Origin: Thermoanaerobaculia bacterium | GTDB lineage: Bacteria > Acidobacteriota > Thermoanaerobaculia > Multivoradales > J023 | Direction of reading: 5' to 3' | DNA length: 64,000 nucleotides | Assembly (NCBI GenBank): GCA_030431255.1 | Contig: JAUIJL010000001.1 | Span: forward strand, 186,001-250,000 | Shown here: positions 8,777 to 17,977 of the stretch, piece after piece | Numbering within the stretch: position 1 is the stretch's first letter | How the letters are laid out: every line of letters starts with the position of its first letter | The notes under the pieces: model-generated | Seen by the model: only the letters and a program-made list of their open reading frames with translations | Told to the model about the DNA's origin: nothing | Database searches by the model: none | Program-made: the position numbers and the translations under genes

Positions 8777-11197
8777 TCAACCCGGCTGCTCAATGGGTGT
8801 CTCAGCAGGCAGCGAGACCGGCGTTTTGGGGCGCAGGAATGCCGGACGCAGGACCGCCACCAGGGCGGGCAGCAAGGTCAGACTGGCGACGAAGCTCGAC
8901 GACACCGCGACCGCCACCAGCGATCCGAAACGGACGAGGGGCGGCACTTGGCTGGTGGTGAGCACACCGAAGCCGAGCAAGACGGCGGTGAAGTTGAAGA
9001 GCAGGGCGCGACCGGTGGATGGGAAGAGCCGCGCAAAGGCGTCCTCGATCGTCAATCCCTCGTGGCGGACCAAGACGATTAAGCGATCCAGCGTGTGCAC
9101 GGCGAAGTCGACTGCGATGCCGATGGCGATGGCGGCGAACATCGAGGTGCCCACGCCGAGCCAGATGCCCGTGAAACCCATCACCGCGTAGATCCACAGA
9201 ATTGCCAGGACCACGGGGATGATCGCCAGAGCGCCCGCCACCATCGATCTGAAGGACAGCGAGGCCATCAACCAAGCGGCGGTCAGGGCGATGAACAGAC
9301 CGCGGAAATGACTCGATGCCAGGCCTTCGATCCAGTGGTAGTCGACGTTGACCCGGCCGGCGATCTTGGCCTTCAGCCCGCCGCCTTCTTCGTTGAAGTG
9401 CTGATCCACGTAGCGCTGAAGATCTTCGACCACCGGTTTGTTGTGGCTGTAGAGACCGGAGTCCAACGAGGCCCGCACGTTGGCTTGCCGATAGTCGTAG
9501 TCGACGATGTCCTCGAAATCCGTCGGATCTCCCGACGCGGAATAGAGCAAAAAGTACTGAGCCGCGGCTTGGGCGGAGGCGGGCAGCTCGTAGGCCGACG
9601 CATCGTCCTCATGCAGGGCCCGATTCATCTGCTTCAAGTAGTCGACCATCGAGGTGGTGCCACGCACCCGCTCGTGGTGCTCCAGGTGTCTCTGCAGCGC
9701 CTCGATTTTGGCCAAACGGTCGACTTCGAAGAGCCCCTCGACCGAGTCGGCCTCGATCATCACATCGAGGGTGTTGGTGCCGTCGAAGCGCCGGTTGATG
9801 GCTTGATCCGCTTGATAGAGAGGTTCCGAGTGGCGGAAGTTCTCGATCCTGGCCTCGTTGACCTCCAGGCGGCCCAAGCCGATCAAACCCAAGCCGGCGA
9901 CCAAGAGACCGATCGCCAGCACCGGGGCAGGGTGCCGGGCCACCCAACGTCCGACTCCGCCGGTCAGCCGGCCGAAAGCGTCGAATCCCAGGGAATCGGA
10001 TGGGTCTGGATTGCCTGCTCCCCGCGTCGTGATCGCGGGGCTGCTCTGGGGTTTGAGCAGCACCAGGATGTTGGGCAAAACGAAGAGGGAAAAGAGCCAG
10101 GCCGCGGCCACGCCGATGGAGGCGAACACTCCGAAGGCGCGCATGGGCGGCATGAAGGAAGCGAGGGCCAAGCCGAGCAAGCCGGCGATATCCGTGGCGG
10201 AGGTGATGGTCACGGGACGCCACATCTCGGCCATGGCGCGCACCGTCAGCTCCCGGGAGCCGGCGGTGGGATCGAGGGTCTGCTCTTCATAGTACTGGCC
10301 CAAGATGTGGATGCCGTCGGCCACGGAAATGCCGATGAGCAGCACGGGCAAGGCGTTGGTGATGACGTAGAAGGGCACCCCGGCGGCGGCCATGGCTCCG
10401 ACCGAAACGGACACCGCCGCCAGCACCAAGAGATTGGGCAGGATCACGCCTCGGACCGTGCGATAGGCCAGGAAGAGCACGAAGGAGATGATCAACGCCG
10501 CCAACGGATTGAGGCGACGGGCGTCGGTGTCGATGTAGCGGCCGAGGTAGCCGCGGACCGCCCCTTCACCGGCCACGTGCAGCTCTTGGCCGGTGGTGGG
10601 CGCGCGGTCCACCAGATCCAAGACCCGTTGATACACCATGTCACCGTCGTCCGGATCGTAGAGCTCCGCGATCACTAGCGTGGCGGAGAAATCCCTCGCC
10701 ACCAAGCTGCCGAGGTAGAGGGGGAAGTCCTCGATGGCCTCCCGGATCTCCAGACTCTCGGCGTGGGTGGGCCGTGGGGTCTCGAAGAACGGCTCCACCA
10801 ACAGACCGTCGGCGGTGCCGATAATGTCGTTTTCCGTTGAGAGACTGGTCACGCGATGGGGATTGACCCCCTCTATCTCCTGGACTTCTCGGGTCAACCA
10901 ATGGACGAGCCCTAAGGAATCCGGGTCAAAGACCCCGTCCGCATCGTCGTCGACGACCGCGATCACCACGGGATCCGACAGGCCGAATAGCTCTTTGACC
11001 TCGTCCCGATGGACCACGGACGAGTGATCTTTGGGGATGAATGCCTCCGCGCTGGTGTCGGTGGTCAGAGAGGGCAAGAAGGAGCCGGCGCCGATCACGA
11101 GCAAGGCGCCGAGGGTGATTAGGGTGCGTGGATAAGCGGTGACTCGATGGAAGAATCGATGGGCCGTGCTCGAAACGGGGCTCTGGTGTGAGCGCAT
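8777..11197 (-). CDS. RND/MMPL-family exporter
   Basis: An 806-residue inner-membrane protein. The start at 11197 has GGAGA six bases upstream; an ATG at 11209 lacks a good site. Topology reads as helix 1 (about 22-40), a large periplasmic loop, five helices, a second half with the same plan, and a final helix near 770. The acidic residues of the proton relay are visible in GISVADGIHILGQ and GIAVDFAVHTLDRL in the two halves. The family (hydrophobe/hopanoid exporters, MMPL) exports lipids or hydrophobic compounds. It is the first structural gene after the MarR gene. Two operator-like palindromes lie in its 5' region, so MarR repression is likely. Confidence 0.9.
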   Translation of the reverse strand: MRSHQSPVSSTAHRFFHRVTAYPRTLITLGALLVIGAGSFLPSLTTDTSAEAFIPKDHSSVVHRDEVKELFGLSDPVVIAVVDDDADGVFDPDSLGLVHWLTREVQEIEGVNPHRVTSLSTENDIIGTADGLLVEPFFETPRPTHAESLEIREAIEDFPLYLGSLVARDFSATLVIAELYDPDDGDMVYQRVLDLVDRAPTTGQELHVAGEGAVRGYLGRYIDTDARRLNPLAALIISFVLFLAYRTVRGVILPNLLVLAAVSVSVGAMAAAGVPFYVITNALPVLLIGISVADGIHILGQYYEEQTLDPTAGSRELTVRAMAEMWRPVTITSATDIAGLLGLALASFMPPMRAFGVFASIGVAAAWLFSLFVLPNILVLLKPQSSPAITTRGAGNPDPSDSLGFDAFGRLTGGVGRWVARHPAPVLAIGLLVAGLGLIGLGRLEVNEARIENFRHSEPLYQADQAINRRFDGTNTLDVMIEADSVEGLFEVDRLAKIEALQRHLEHHERVRGTTSMVDYLKQMNRALHEDDASAYELPASAQAAAQYFLLYSASGDPTDFEDIVDYDYRQANVRASLDSGLYSHNKPVVEDLQRYVDQHFNEEGGGLKAKIAGRVNVDYHWIEGLASSHFRGLFIALTAAWLMASLSFRSMVAGALAIIPVVLAILWIYAVMGFTGIWLGVGTSMFAAIAIGIAVDFAVHTLDRLIVLVRHEGLTIEDAFARLFPSTGRALLFNFTAVLLGFGVLTTSQVPPLVRFGSLVAVAVSSSFVASLTLLPALVAVLRPAFLRPKTPVSLPAETPIEQPG

Positions 11198-11253
11198 GGA
11201 AATCTCCATTGATAGTGGCCGGTGCGGGCGTTTGGTTTGGGTTGATGATGAGT

Positions 11254-11273
11254 TTGAGTGTATATGCACTTAA
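11254..11273. promoter_or_regulatory. MarR-type operator 1 (upstream of RND pump)
   Basis: TTGAGTGTATATGCACTTAA is an almost perfect 20-base palindrome, 57 bases before the pump start. Its 12-base core, GTGTATATGCAC, recurs exactly at 11361 and nearly at 11971. Confidence 0.65.
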
Positions 11274-11360
11274 TGGGCGAAGGATGGTTTTGGATAGCTA
11301 CCTGCAGGGTTTGGGTCTTGGGTTGGAGTTGTCAGCTCCGAAGGAGCCTGATCATGGTTA

Positions 11361-11372
11361 GTGTATATGCAC
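11361..11372. promoter_or_regulatory. MarR-type operator 2 (between marR and RND pump)
   Basis: An exact second copy of the core GTGTATATGCAC, 92 bases from the first core's end. The paired sites suggest cooperative or looped repression of the pump operon. Confidence 0.6.
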
Positions 11373-11468
11373 GTAAAAGCCGGGCCAAGGTTTCAAGCTC
11401 TGGGAATTTTTGTCGGAGATTTTCAAAAAAGCGCCGGCTGCCCACTCGATACCTGACCGATTGCGAGG

Positions 11469-11966
11469 CTAGGTCTCGTCCCGGCCAGTAGCTTCCAACG
11501 TTCGGCGAAGGGTCGTCATCAAGTCCTGGAATCCTTGAGCTCCGAGGCCGGCCATCATTTTGGATTGGACCTGCTTCCAGCGGGGATAGGCGGCCTTCAG
11601 GGTGCTGAGACCCTCGTCCGTCAGCGACACCTCCCGAACCCGCCGATCCGTGCCCGGCTCAATACGTAGGAGACCCTCCCGTTCGAGGGGTTTGAGATTG
11701 CGGGTGAGGGTCGTCCGGTCCATCACCAAATGATCCGCCAACGCTTTGAGCGCAATGGGCTGACGGTAGAGGACCATGCTCAGAATGGTGAATTGCCCGG
11801 CCCTCAGCCCGGAGTCCCGAAGCGCGTCGTCGAAAAGCTGAGACACCGCACGGGAGGCCTTGCGTAGGTTGAAGGCCGTGCAGTGGGGGATCTCGAGGAA
11901 ATCCTGCGGGCTGACGTCGAGAATCTCAGGAGCGGCGGGGCGGTCGTTGCTGGGCGATTCGGTCAT
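11469..11966 (-). CDS. MarR-family transcriptional regulator
   Basis: A 165-residue protein starting at ATG 11966; the frame upstream to 12020 would cover the operator. The core is a winged helix: LRAGQFTILSMVLYRQPIALKALADHL is helix-turn-helix, then MDRTTLTRNLKPLEREGLLRIEPGTDRRVREVSLTDEG is recognition helix plus wing (key block DRTTLTRNLKPLEREGL). Such proteins bind short palindromes as dimers and release on binding phenolic or lipophilic ligands. A near-copy of the operator core lies 4 bases before its start codon and two more copies precede the pump gene, so autoregulation and control of the pump operon are inferred. The RND, LolA-like and DUF1302 genes follow on the same strand. Confidence 0.9.
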   Translation of the reverse strand: MTESPSNDRPAAPEILDVSPQDFLEIPHCTAFNLRKASRAVSQLFDDALRDSGLRAGQFTILSMVLYRQPIALKALADHLVMDRTTLTRNLKPLEREGLLRIEPGTDRRVREVSLTDEGLSTLKAAYPRWKQVQSKMMAGLGAQGFQDLMTTLRRTLEATGRDET

Positions 11967-11970
11967 ATCT

Positions 11971-11982
11971 ATGTATATACAC
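11971..11982. promoter_or_regulatory. MarR-type operator 3 (at marR start)
   Basis: ATGTATATACAC, on the other strand GTGTATATACAT, differs from the other two cores at two positions and keeps the palindrome. It lies immediately before the marR start codon, a position expected for autorepression. Confidence 0.6.
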
Positions 11983-12077
11983 CTAATAGAGGCTTGGAAG
12001 CAAGAAAGAATCTGAGGCACCGAATGACGGGCGAGCTTGCACTATTCGCAGGATGGGCTCAGTCTCAAAATCTTTAT

Positions 12078-13568
12078 TCAGTCGGCGCCCTGGCGAGCAT
12101 CCACAGCCGCCTTCATCAACCGATATCGCTCCCGCCCTCCTGGGGTTTTCAGACGACGTGTCCGGTCCAGAAGACTGATGCCTCGACCGCCGCGATGCAG
12201 CGGATCCGCGCCGTGGCTGAGCAACAAGCGGGTGAGCGCGGCTCGGTCCGCGCCTTCCACGGACCAGGCGACGTGGGCGAGGGGTGTTTCTCCGTCGGCG
12301 TCCGGGTCGTCGACGGGCACGCCCAGCTCGATCAGCTCTTCGATTTGGGAGAAGTGCCCGGCACCGGCGGCGAGGTGCAAGGGGCCACGGCCTCCGAGGC
12401 GGGCGTCCAGTGGAGCACCGAGGCGCACCAGGGCGGTCGCTAGGCCGGGTAGCGTGTCTCCGTACGGCGATCCGGCGGAGCAGAACCTCAGCCAGCTGTG
12501 GCGGTGGGGCAGGTTGACGTCGGCTCCGGCGGCGAGCAGTCGGTCGGCGATCTCGCTGTTGAGCACCCATCGATCCGGACCGATCCGCTGGGCTTCGGCG
12601 CCCTTGGACAAGAGCAGCTCGACCGTTTCGACCCAACCTCGATTGCCGGCCTGCCGCAGGAGGAGAAAACCGTCGGCCCCGACCTCGGCTCCCACTTTGA
12701 GCAGCCAGGACGCGGCGGCGGGTTGATCGCCGCCGATCGCATAGTGCAGCGGGCTCAGATTTCGATGGTCGGCGGCGGGATCCAATCCATGGATTCCCTC
12801 CGGAGCGAGCTCTGCGAAGCGTTGGAGCAGCTCGAGGTCGCCCAGATACGCGGCGGAGAAGATGTCTGGAATCGCGCCCCGCCGTTCCACCTCGCCGACA
12901 CCCTCGATGAATCCCGCCGCTTTTGCGGCGCACCAAGGGGTGAGCATCAACCCGTCTCGCGGCCACGGCAAGTGCACGGAGACGTCGTGATCCAAGAGCC
13001 AACGGGTACGTTCCAAGTCGCCGTCGAAAAGCGCCTCCTGCAGCAGGCGACGGCCTTCGCCGGGATAGCGATCGAGCACCGGCTCTAAGGCGGTCAAGAG
13101 CTCCTGACCCGCGAGCTCGGCCAATTTGGGCGGCAAAGGGGGACCGTCTCCGCCCAGGACATGCGCCATTGGACCCAAGACTTGTGCAACCTCTTGAATC
13201 AAAGGCTCCGGAATCCGATGCTCGCGCATGGACTCCACCAAATGGCGCAACCAGCGTCCCGCAAAGCGGCGATCGATCGGGAATCGGCGATGGAACCAAT
13301 GCGTGCCGATGCCTTGAATCTCCCGAAGGTACCGCGGCTCGCCACCCATCCACTCCTCAAAGAAGTATTTCTGTCGGCGATGCTCGCCCTGGGCTCGATC
13401 ATGGAAAATCGGCTTGAGAAAAGGATCTTCGGCAATGCGATCGTAGAGGCCGTCGACGATTTTCTCGACCACCTCCCGCCCTCCGAGGCGGGCGAAGAGA
13501 TCCGGAGCGGGCCGGATGTTTTTCAGCTGGGCGCTCAGGCCCCCTCGATGTCGATTCAGCAAATCCAT
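12078..13568 (-). CDS. Truncated haemoglobin (group II-like) fused to ankyrin repeats
   Basis: A 496-residue cytoplasmic protein. Residues about 22-125 are a truncated globin: LFARLGG opens helix A/B, Tyr42 fits position B10, EEWMGGEPRY matches the conserved group II block, His93 (WFHRRFPI) is the proximal F8 histidine, and Trp106 fits the TrpG8 hallmark of groups II/III. After a linker, residues about 170-490 hold ankyrin-type repeats (NLSPLHYAIGGDQPAAASWLL, GNRGWVETVELLLSKGA, GRGPLHLAAGAGHFSQIEEL, DGETPLAHVAW; each a typical TPLHxAA unit). The globin would bind O2/NO and the ankyrin part a partner protein, making a gas- or redox-responsive scaffold plausible. The gene stands alone between the MarR gene and a divergent lapA-like gene. 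Confidence 0.85.
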   Translation of the reverse strand: MDLLNRHRGGLSAQLKNIRPAPDLFARLGGREVVEKIVDGLYDRIAEDPFLKPIFHDRAQGEHRRQKYFFEEWMGGEPRYLREIQGIGTHWFHRRFPIDRRFAGRWLRHLVESMREHRIPEPLIQEVAQVLGPMAHVLGGDGPPLPPKLAELAGQELLTALEPVLDRYPGEGRRLLQEALFDGDLERTRWLLDHDVSVHLPWPRDGLMLTPWCAAKAAGFIEGVGEVERRGAIPDIFSAAYLGDLELLQRFAELAPEGIHGLDPAADHRNLSPLHYAIGGDQPAAASWLLKVGAEVGADGFLLLRQAGNRGWVETVELLLSKGAEAQRIGPDRWVLNSEIADRLLAAGADVNLPHRHSWLRFCSAGSPYGDTLPGLATALVRLGAPLDARLGGRGPLHLAAGAGHFSQIEELIELGVPVDDPDADGETPLAHVAWSVEGADRAALTRLLLSHGADPLHRGGRGISLLDRTRRLKTPGGRERYRLMKAAVDARQGAD

Positions 13569-13698
13569 GACGTAGGTAGCTCAGCCGTCAGGCCCTAGGG
13601 AACGGCGAGTAGGAGCCGTGCTCTCACTCCAAGAGCATAAACGATAAGATCCGGAGGCCCGTCCCCAACAACCTTTCATCGAATCCGAGGAGCTAGGC

Positions 13699-14151
13699 AT
13701 GCGCCCAAGATCCATTATTCTGCTGACCATCACCCTGCTCTTGGTGATTTTTGCCGGTCTCAACTGGCAGAACCTTCTGGCCACGACCCCGATCGATTTC
13801 CTGCTGGTGGAGGTAGAGGCGCCACTGGGCATCCTCATGCTGCTGGTGGTGGCCTTGATGACTCTGCTTTTCCTGGGATTCGTCGGATTCTTGGAGGCGC
13901 AGGCCCGCTGGGAGCGAAAGCGCCTCAATGACGAGATCGACCGCTGGCGGGACCTGGCCGAAAAGGCTGAGGTCTCGAGAATCCAGGAGCTGCGGGAGAT
14001 CATCGAAGCGGGTTTCGACGACGTCTACGATCGCATCCAAAGACCCGTTGGGGAGACGGTCCTCGAAGTCGAGACGCCGGTCCAGGACGATGAGCCTGAG
14101 GACCCTGACGAAACAGAGGATTCTCAGGGTGAAGACCGAGCGGACCAATAG
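13699..14151 (+). CDS. LapA-domain (DUF1049) inner-membrane protein
   Basis: A 150-residue protein with GAGGAG seven bases before the ATG. Two helices (about 5-23 and 40-65) flank a short periplasmic segment, followed by a charged cytoplasmic coiled coil (EAQARWERKRLNDEIDRW) and an acidic tail. This is the layout of lipopolysaccharide assembly protein A domain proteins; LNWQNLL after helix 1 matches the family's F.N...V element. In E. coli, LapA works with LapB in regulating LpxC turnover, but no lapB-like partner is adjacent, so that role is only a possibility. Transcription ends at the strong hairpin nine bases downstream. Confidence 0.7.
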   Translation: MRPRSIILLTITLLLVIFAGLNWQNLLATTPIDFLLVEVEAPLGILMLLVVALMTLLFLGFVGFLEAQARWERKRLNDEIDRWRDLAEKAEVSRIQELREIIEAGFDDVYDRIQRPVGETVLEVETPVQDDEPEDPDETEDSQGEDRADQ

Positions 14152-14160
14152 GAATCATCT

Positions 14161-14188
14161 AAAAAACCGGGCTTCTGCCCGGTTTTTT
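14161..14188. terminator. Bidirectional Rho-independent terminator
   Basis: AAAAAACCGGGC pairs perfectly with GCCCGGTTTTTT around TTCT. It serves the lapA-like gene (+) and the converging proS (-). Confidence 0.9.
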
Positions 14189-14209
14189 AGTCCATACGTG
14201 GATCTCGGA

Positions 14210-15907
14210 TCAGCCGGCCAGCTCGACCAGCTTGGCCAAGGCCTCGCCGACGTCCACCAGGTGCTTTTCTCGGTCGTGACGCTCGGAGATCTCGATCTTG
14301 CCGTCGCTCAGGCCGCGTTTACCGATCACCGCGCGCACCGGGATGCCGATCAGGTCGGCGTCCTTGAACTTCACGCCCGGACGCTCTTTGCGATCGTCGT
14401 AGAGCACGTCGATGCCCTTGGCTTGCAGCTCGCCGTAAAGCTGGTCGGCGGCGGCGGAGACCTCCTCGTTTTGAGGATCGAGGGCCATGAGCAGGACGGT
14501 GAACGGCGCCAGGGGCTTAGGCCAGATGATGCCGTCGTCGTCGTGGTTCTGCTCGATGGCGGCGGCGACGGTGCGGCCGATGCCCAGGCCGTAACATCCC
14601 ATGATCATGGGTTCATCCCGTCCCTCGGCGTCGAGGAAGTTGCAGCCCATGGCTTCGGAGTATTTGCACCCCAGCTTGAAGATGTGCCCGGTTTCGATGC
14701 CGCGGGTCTTCTGCATGGTGTCGCCACAGCGGGGGCAGGGGTCGCCGGCGTCGGCGAGCAAGAGGTCGATGACCTCGCCCTTTTCCACATCGCGACCCCA
14801 TTGCACGTTGACTAAGTGGGCGTCGTCCTTATTGGCGCCGCAGACGAAGCTCTCGAGGGCGGCGGCCGACGGATCGACGATCAGACGAGCTTCCTTCAGA
14901 CCCACCGGCCCGGCGAATCCGACGGGCGCGCCGGTGATCTCTTGCACCTGGGCGTCGGTCGCCAGCACCGGGTATTGCACGTCGAGGGCGTTGGCCAGCT
15001 TGATCTCGTTGATCTCACGGTCGCCGCGGATGCACACCACCACGACCTCCTCGTTTTCGGAGGTGTAGAGCAGCGTCTTGACGAATTGATCCGCGGATTT
15101 GCCGAGGAATTGCGACACCTCGGCGATGGATTTTTGGTCGGGGGTGGCGACCTCTTCCATCTCACCCAGCTCGACCTCGGGGGCCGGCAATGCGCCGGTG
15201 ACCGCCTTTTCCGTGTTGGCCGCGTAACCGCAGTCGCAGCTGACGATGTCCGACTCGCCGGTCTGCGCCAACACCATGAACTCGTGGGAGTCCGAGCCAC
15301 CGATGTTGCCGGTGTCGGCTTCGACCACTTTGTAGTCCAAGCCGCAGGCGGCGAAGATCGCGCAATAGGCATCGTGCATGTCACGGTAGGTGACGTCGAG
15401 GCTTTCGGCGTCGGCGTGGAAGGAGTAGGCGTCCTTCATCAAAAATTCGCGACCGCGCATGAGGCCGAAACGGGGGCGGATCTCGTCACGGAATTTGGTT
15501 TGGATTTGGTAGAGGTTTACCGGCAGCTGCTTGTAGCTGCGGATATCTTTGCGCACCATGTCGGTGATCACTTCTTCGGCGGTGGGCGCGTAGCAAAATT
15601 CCCGACCGTTGCGATCGTTGACCCGCAGGAGCTCTTTGCCGTAGGCCTGCCAGCGACCGGACTCTTGCCACAGCTCGGCGGGTTGAATGGTCGGCATGGT
15701 CAGCTCGAGGGCGTTTTTCGCGTCCAGCTCGCGGCGCACGATGGTCGCCAGCTTGGTCATGCTGCGGGAGCCGAAGGGCAGGGTGGTGTAGATACCGGCG
15801 GCCAGCTTTTTGATCATACCGGCGCGGATCATCAGGCGGTGGCTGATGACCTCGGCGTCTTTGGGCACTTCCCGAGTGGTAAATAGATAGTAGTTGCTCC
15901 AACGCAT
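14210..15907 (-). CDS. proS: Prolyl-tRNA synthetase
   Basis: A 565-residue cytoplasmic class II synthetase that charges tRNA-Pro. Full length for the bacterial type, with the YbaK-like editing insertion between motifs 2 and 3 (about residues 225-385). It starts with MRWSNYYLFTTREVPKDAE. Motif 1 lies around GIYTTLPFGSRSMTKL, motif 2 around KFRDEIRPRFGLMRGREF (FRDEIRPRFG), and motif 3 around MIMGCYGLGIGRTVAAAIEQ. The C-terminal anticodon-binding domain contains DDRKERPGVKF and LIGIPVRAVIG. The gene ends just before a shared terminator and is an isolated minus-strand gene, which is normal for proS. Confidence 0.98.
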   Translation of the reverse strand: MRWSNYYLFTTREVPKDAEVISHRLMIRAGMIKKLAAGIYTTLPFGSRSMTKLATIVRRELDAKNALELTMPTIQPAELWQESGRWQAYGKELLRVNDRNGREFCYAPTAEEVITDMVRKDIRSYKQLPVNLYQIQTKFRDEIRPRFGLMRGREFLMKDAYSFHADAESLDVTYRDMHDAYCAIFAACGLDYKVVEADTGNIGGSDSHEFMVLAQTGESDIVSCDCGYAANTEKAVTGALPAPEVELGEMEEVATPDQKSIAEVSQFLGKSADQFVKTLLYTSENEEVVVVCIRGDREINEIKLANALDVQYPVLATDAQVQEITGAPVGFAGPVGLKEARLIVDPSAAALESFVCGANKDDAHLVNVQWGRDVEKGEVIDLLLADAGDPCPRCGDTMQKTRGIETGHIFKLGCKYSEAMGCNFLDAEGRDEPMIMGCYGLGIGRTVAAAIEQNHDDDGIIWPKPLAPFTVLLMALDPQNEEVSAAADQLYGELQAKGIDVLYDDRKERPGVKFKDADLIGIPVRAVIGKRGLSDGKIEISERHDREKHLVDVGEALAKLVELAG

Positions 15908-16001
15908 GGGTGGTCTCCAATCGGCTTGGGTATCTTCGGCTTATCTCTTCTGCTTCAGGTTCTTGGGTTCGGAATCTCGGGTGACCGCGAAGGTCGGTCG
16001 G

Positions 16002-17849
16002 TCACGGCTCCGGGGCGCGCGGGGTTTCCTGTAGGAGACGGGCGCCGGCGGCCAAGGCTTCGAAAACGGTGGCTTGAAGGCCGCCACGGCGCTCTTCGAG
16101 GCTGCGAGCCTTGGCCATGGCCTCACGGGCTTGCTCTTGGTTCCCGGCGGCCAACAGGGCGATGCCGAGGTGGGTCAACGACCGCGCCGAGGAGCCTAGA
16201 GCATTCGAGCGGGTCAAGCAATCGACGGCTTGGGTCAATTCACCGCGTTTGAAGTAGACCCAGCCGAGCACCGCCAAGGGAAAGCGGGTCAAGCCCTCAG
16301 GGCTCTGGTCCAAAGCCAGCTGGGCGTATTCCAAGGCTTGATCGAGATCTTCTTCCATTTCTGCCAGGTTGCAGGCGAGCTCGAAGCACGCCACGGTGCG
16401 CCCAAAATCGGTTTCAGATCGCTCGCGTAGGATCTCCCCTAAACGGTTGCCTTCGCGGAATCGGCCTTCGGCGCGCAAGGCCTCGATCCAAGTGGCATAG
16501 GCGACCGCCTCCAAGCGCTCACCCGCTTCCATGTCGAGCACTTGGCCGATGGCCGGCTCGATGTCGTCCGAGCGCTGCAGCTCCAAGCAGGCCATGGCGT
16601 AGGCCACCAGCAGGGTCGGATTCTCCGGGTCTTGGCCCACCGCCCGCCGGTAGGCGGAGAGGGCGTCCCGCTCTCGGCCGGCGCGCAAGGCATCCTCTGC
16701 CCTGCTCAGCCATTGGACGGACTCAGGCGACAATTCGGGATGCTCCCCCGGCTTCGGCCCGAGAAATTGCACCAGCTCTTGGTATTCCAAACGGCTGGGT
16801 CGCAGGCGTTGGGCCAGCCGGAAGGATGCGAGGGCCTTCTTGTGCCACCCACGGTCGAGGTAGGCCAGACCCAGCAGGTGATGGGCTTCCACAAAGGCGG
16901 GATCCTGGCGGACTGCGGTTTCGAGGTGGCGCATCGCGGGTTTGAGGCGCGACATCTCGAAATAGCAGCTCCCCAACAAATAGTGGGCTTGGGGCATGCC
17001 GGATTCTGTGCTGACGGCCTTTTCCAACAGCACCACGGCCTGGGAGAAAGAGCCGCCGCTGGCGTAGACCGCGCCCAAGCTGAAAGCGGGCAGGAACGAG
17101 TCGGGATAAAAGGCGACGGCTCGTTTCAGCAGATCCTCGGCGCGGGGTCCTTGACCCTGCTCGTGGCACAACACACCGCTGTAGACCAAGCTTTCAAAAT
17201 GTCGTGGCTTGACCGCCAGCACCCGGGTGAAGAAGGTCAGGGCGCCGTCGGCACGGCCTTCGTTGAAGCAGGTTTCACCGAGAAAGAACGACAGCTCGAA
17301 GTTTTGCGGATCCAAACGGTGGGCCTCTTCCAAAACCTCCATGGCAGCATCGATATCCAGGCCCAAGAGGGCATATTCCGCTTGGTCGAGGAGATGGTGA
17401 AAAGCCTCCCGGCTTTCTCCGCTGTACAGCTCGCCGATGCGCTCTTTGGCGCCGGCGAATCGCTCCCGTTTTTCGAGCGCCAGCAGCTGACGATCCATGC
17501 GCGCTTCCCACAGCTCGTTCCACGCCTGGCGATCGATCAGCTTTTTCGCTTCGAGCAAATCCCGCAGGGTGGTCAGGCCTGTGTCGTTGACCAGGATCTT
17601 CTGCTCGAGTGTGTAAAGTGTGCCGAGCATTTGGCGGAAGGAATCCGCGGTGCGTCGCATCACCTCTTCGAGAATCGAGACCCTTTCGAGCAAGTGCTCG
17701 TCGAGGGTGAAATTGCCTTCTTGTTGGCTGTCGAAGGCCTCCTGATCGTCCTCGGTATATTCACCGGACACCACCAACAGCTTGTGCCCGCAGCGGGAGC
17801 AAAAGTCGGCGTCGATGGGATTGATGGCAGAGCAGCTTTGGCAGAGCAT
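16002..17849 (-). CDS. Zinc-ribbon and TPR-repeat protein
   Basis: A 615-residue protein. The N-terminus has a zinc ribbon with Cys3, Cys6, Cys17 and Cys20 (MLCQSC and DFCSRCGHK). It is followed by a helical region (about 45-150) and a long array of tetratricopeptide repeats (about 150-600) visible in EVLEEAHRLDPQNFELSFFL, FTRVLAVKPRHFESLVYSG and FRLAQRLRPSRLEYQELV (each an A/L-x-P-x pattern of about 34 residues). There is no signal peptide, so it is cytoplasmic, probably a scaffold. Adjacent proS and the dehydrogenase gene give no functional hint. The family is common in Acidobacteriota and functionally undefined. Confidence 0.85.
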   Translation of the reverse strand: MLCQSCSAINPIDADFCSRCGHKLLVVSGEYTEDDQEAFDSQQEGNFTLDEHLLERVSILEEVMRRTADSFRQMLGTLYTLEQKILVNDTGLTTLRDLLEAKKLIDRQAWNELWEARMDRQLLALEKRERFAGAKERIGELYSGESREAFHHLLDQAEYALLGLDIDAAMEVLEEAHRLDPQNFELSFFLGETCFNEGRADGALTFFTRVLAVKPRHFESLVYSGVLCHEQGQGPRAEDLLKRAVAFYPDSFLPAFSLGAVYASGGSFSQAVVLLEKAVSTESGMPQAHYLLGSCYFEMSRLKPAMRHLETAVRQDPAFVEAHHLLGLAYLDRGWHKKALASFRLAQRLRPSRLEYQELVQFLGPKPGEHPELSPESVQWLSRAEDALRAGRERDALSAYRRAVGQDPENPTLLVAYAMACLELQRSDDIEPAIGQVLDMEAGERLEAVAYATWIEALRAEGRFREGNRLGEILRERSETDFGRTVACFELACNLAEMEEDLDQALEYAQLALDQSPEGLTRFPLAVLGWVYFKRGELTQAVDCLTRSNALGSSARSLTHLGIALLAAGNQEQAREAMAKARSLEERRGGLQATVFEALAAGARLLQETPRAPEP

Positions 17850-17977
17850 AGTGGGTCCGGGTCGGTCGGGAGTGAGGTCGCGGCCTCGACCCCCGACGCT
17901 GTCGACGTCTGAGACCTCAGTGTTCGAGATCGGCTATCGAGGCTGTTTTCGAGATCGGCTTCGGATCAGCTTTGAAA

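Noticed and set aside
9095-10678. Long plus-strand open frame (527 codons) inside the RND pump gene
   Set aside because: It is antisense to a clear RND protein, is rich in His/Gln/Gly as expected from GC-rich reverse frames, and has no recognisable domain.
11983-13353. 456-codon minus-strand frame overlapping the globin-ankyrin gene
   Set aside because: Arg/Pro/Ser-rich out-of-frame translation of the same strand; the globin and ankyrin motifs lie in the other frame.
14816-15886. 356-codon plus-strand open frame inside proS
   Set aside because: It is fully antisense to a complete prolyl-tRNA synthetase, with no domain and no ribosome site.
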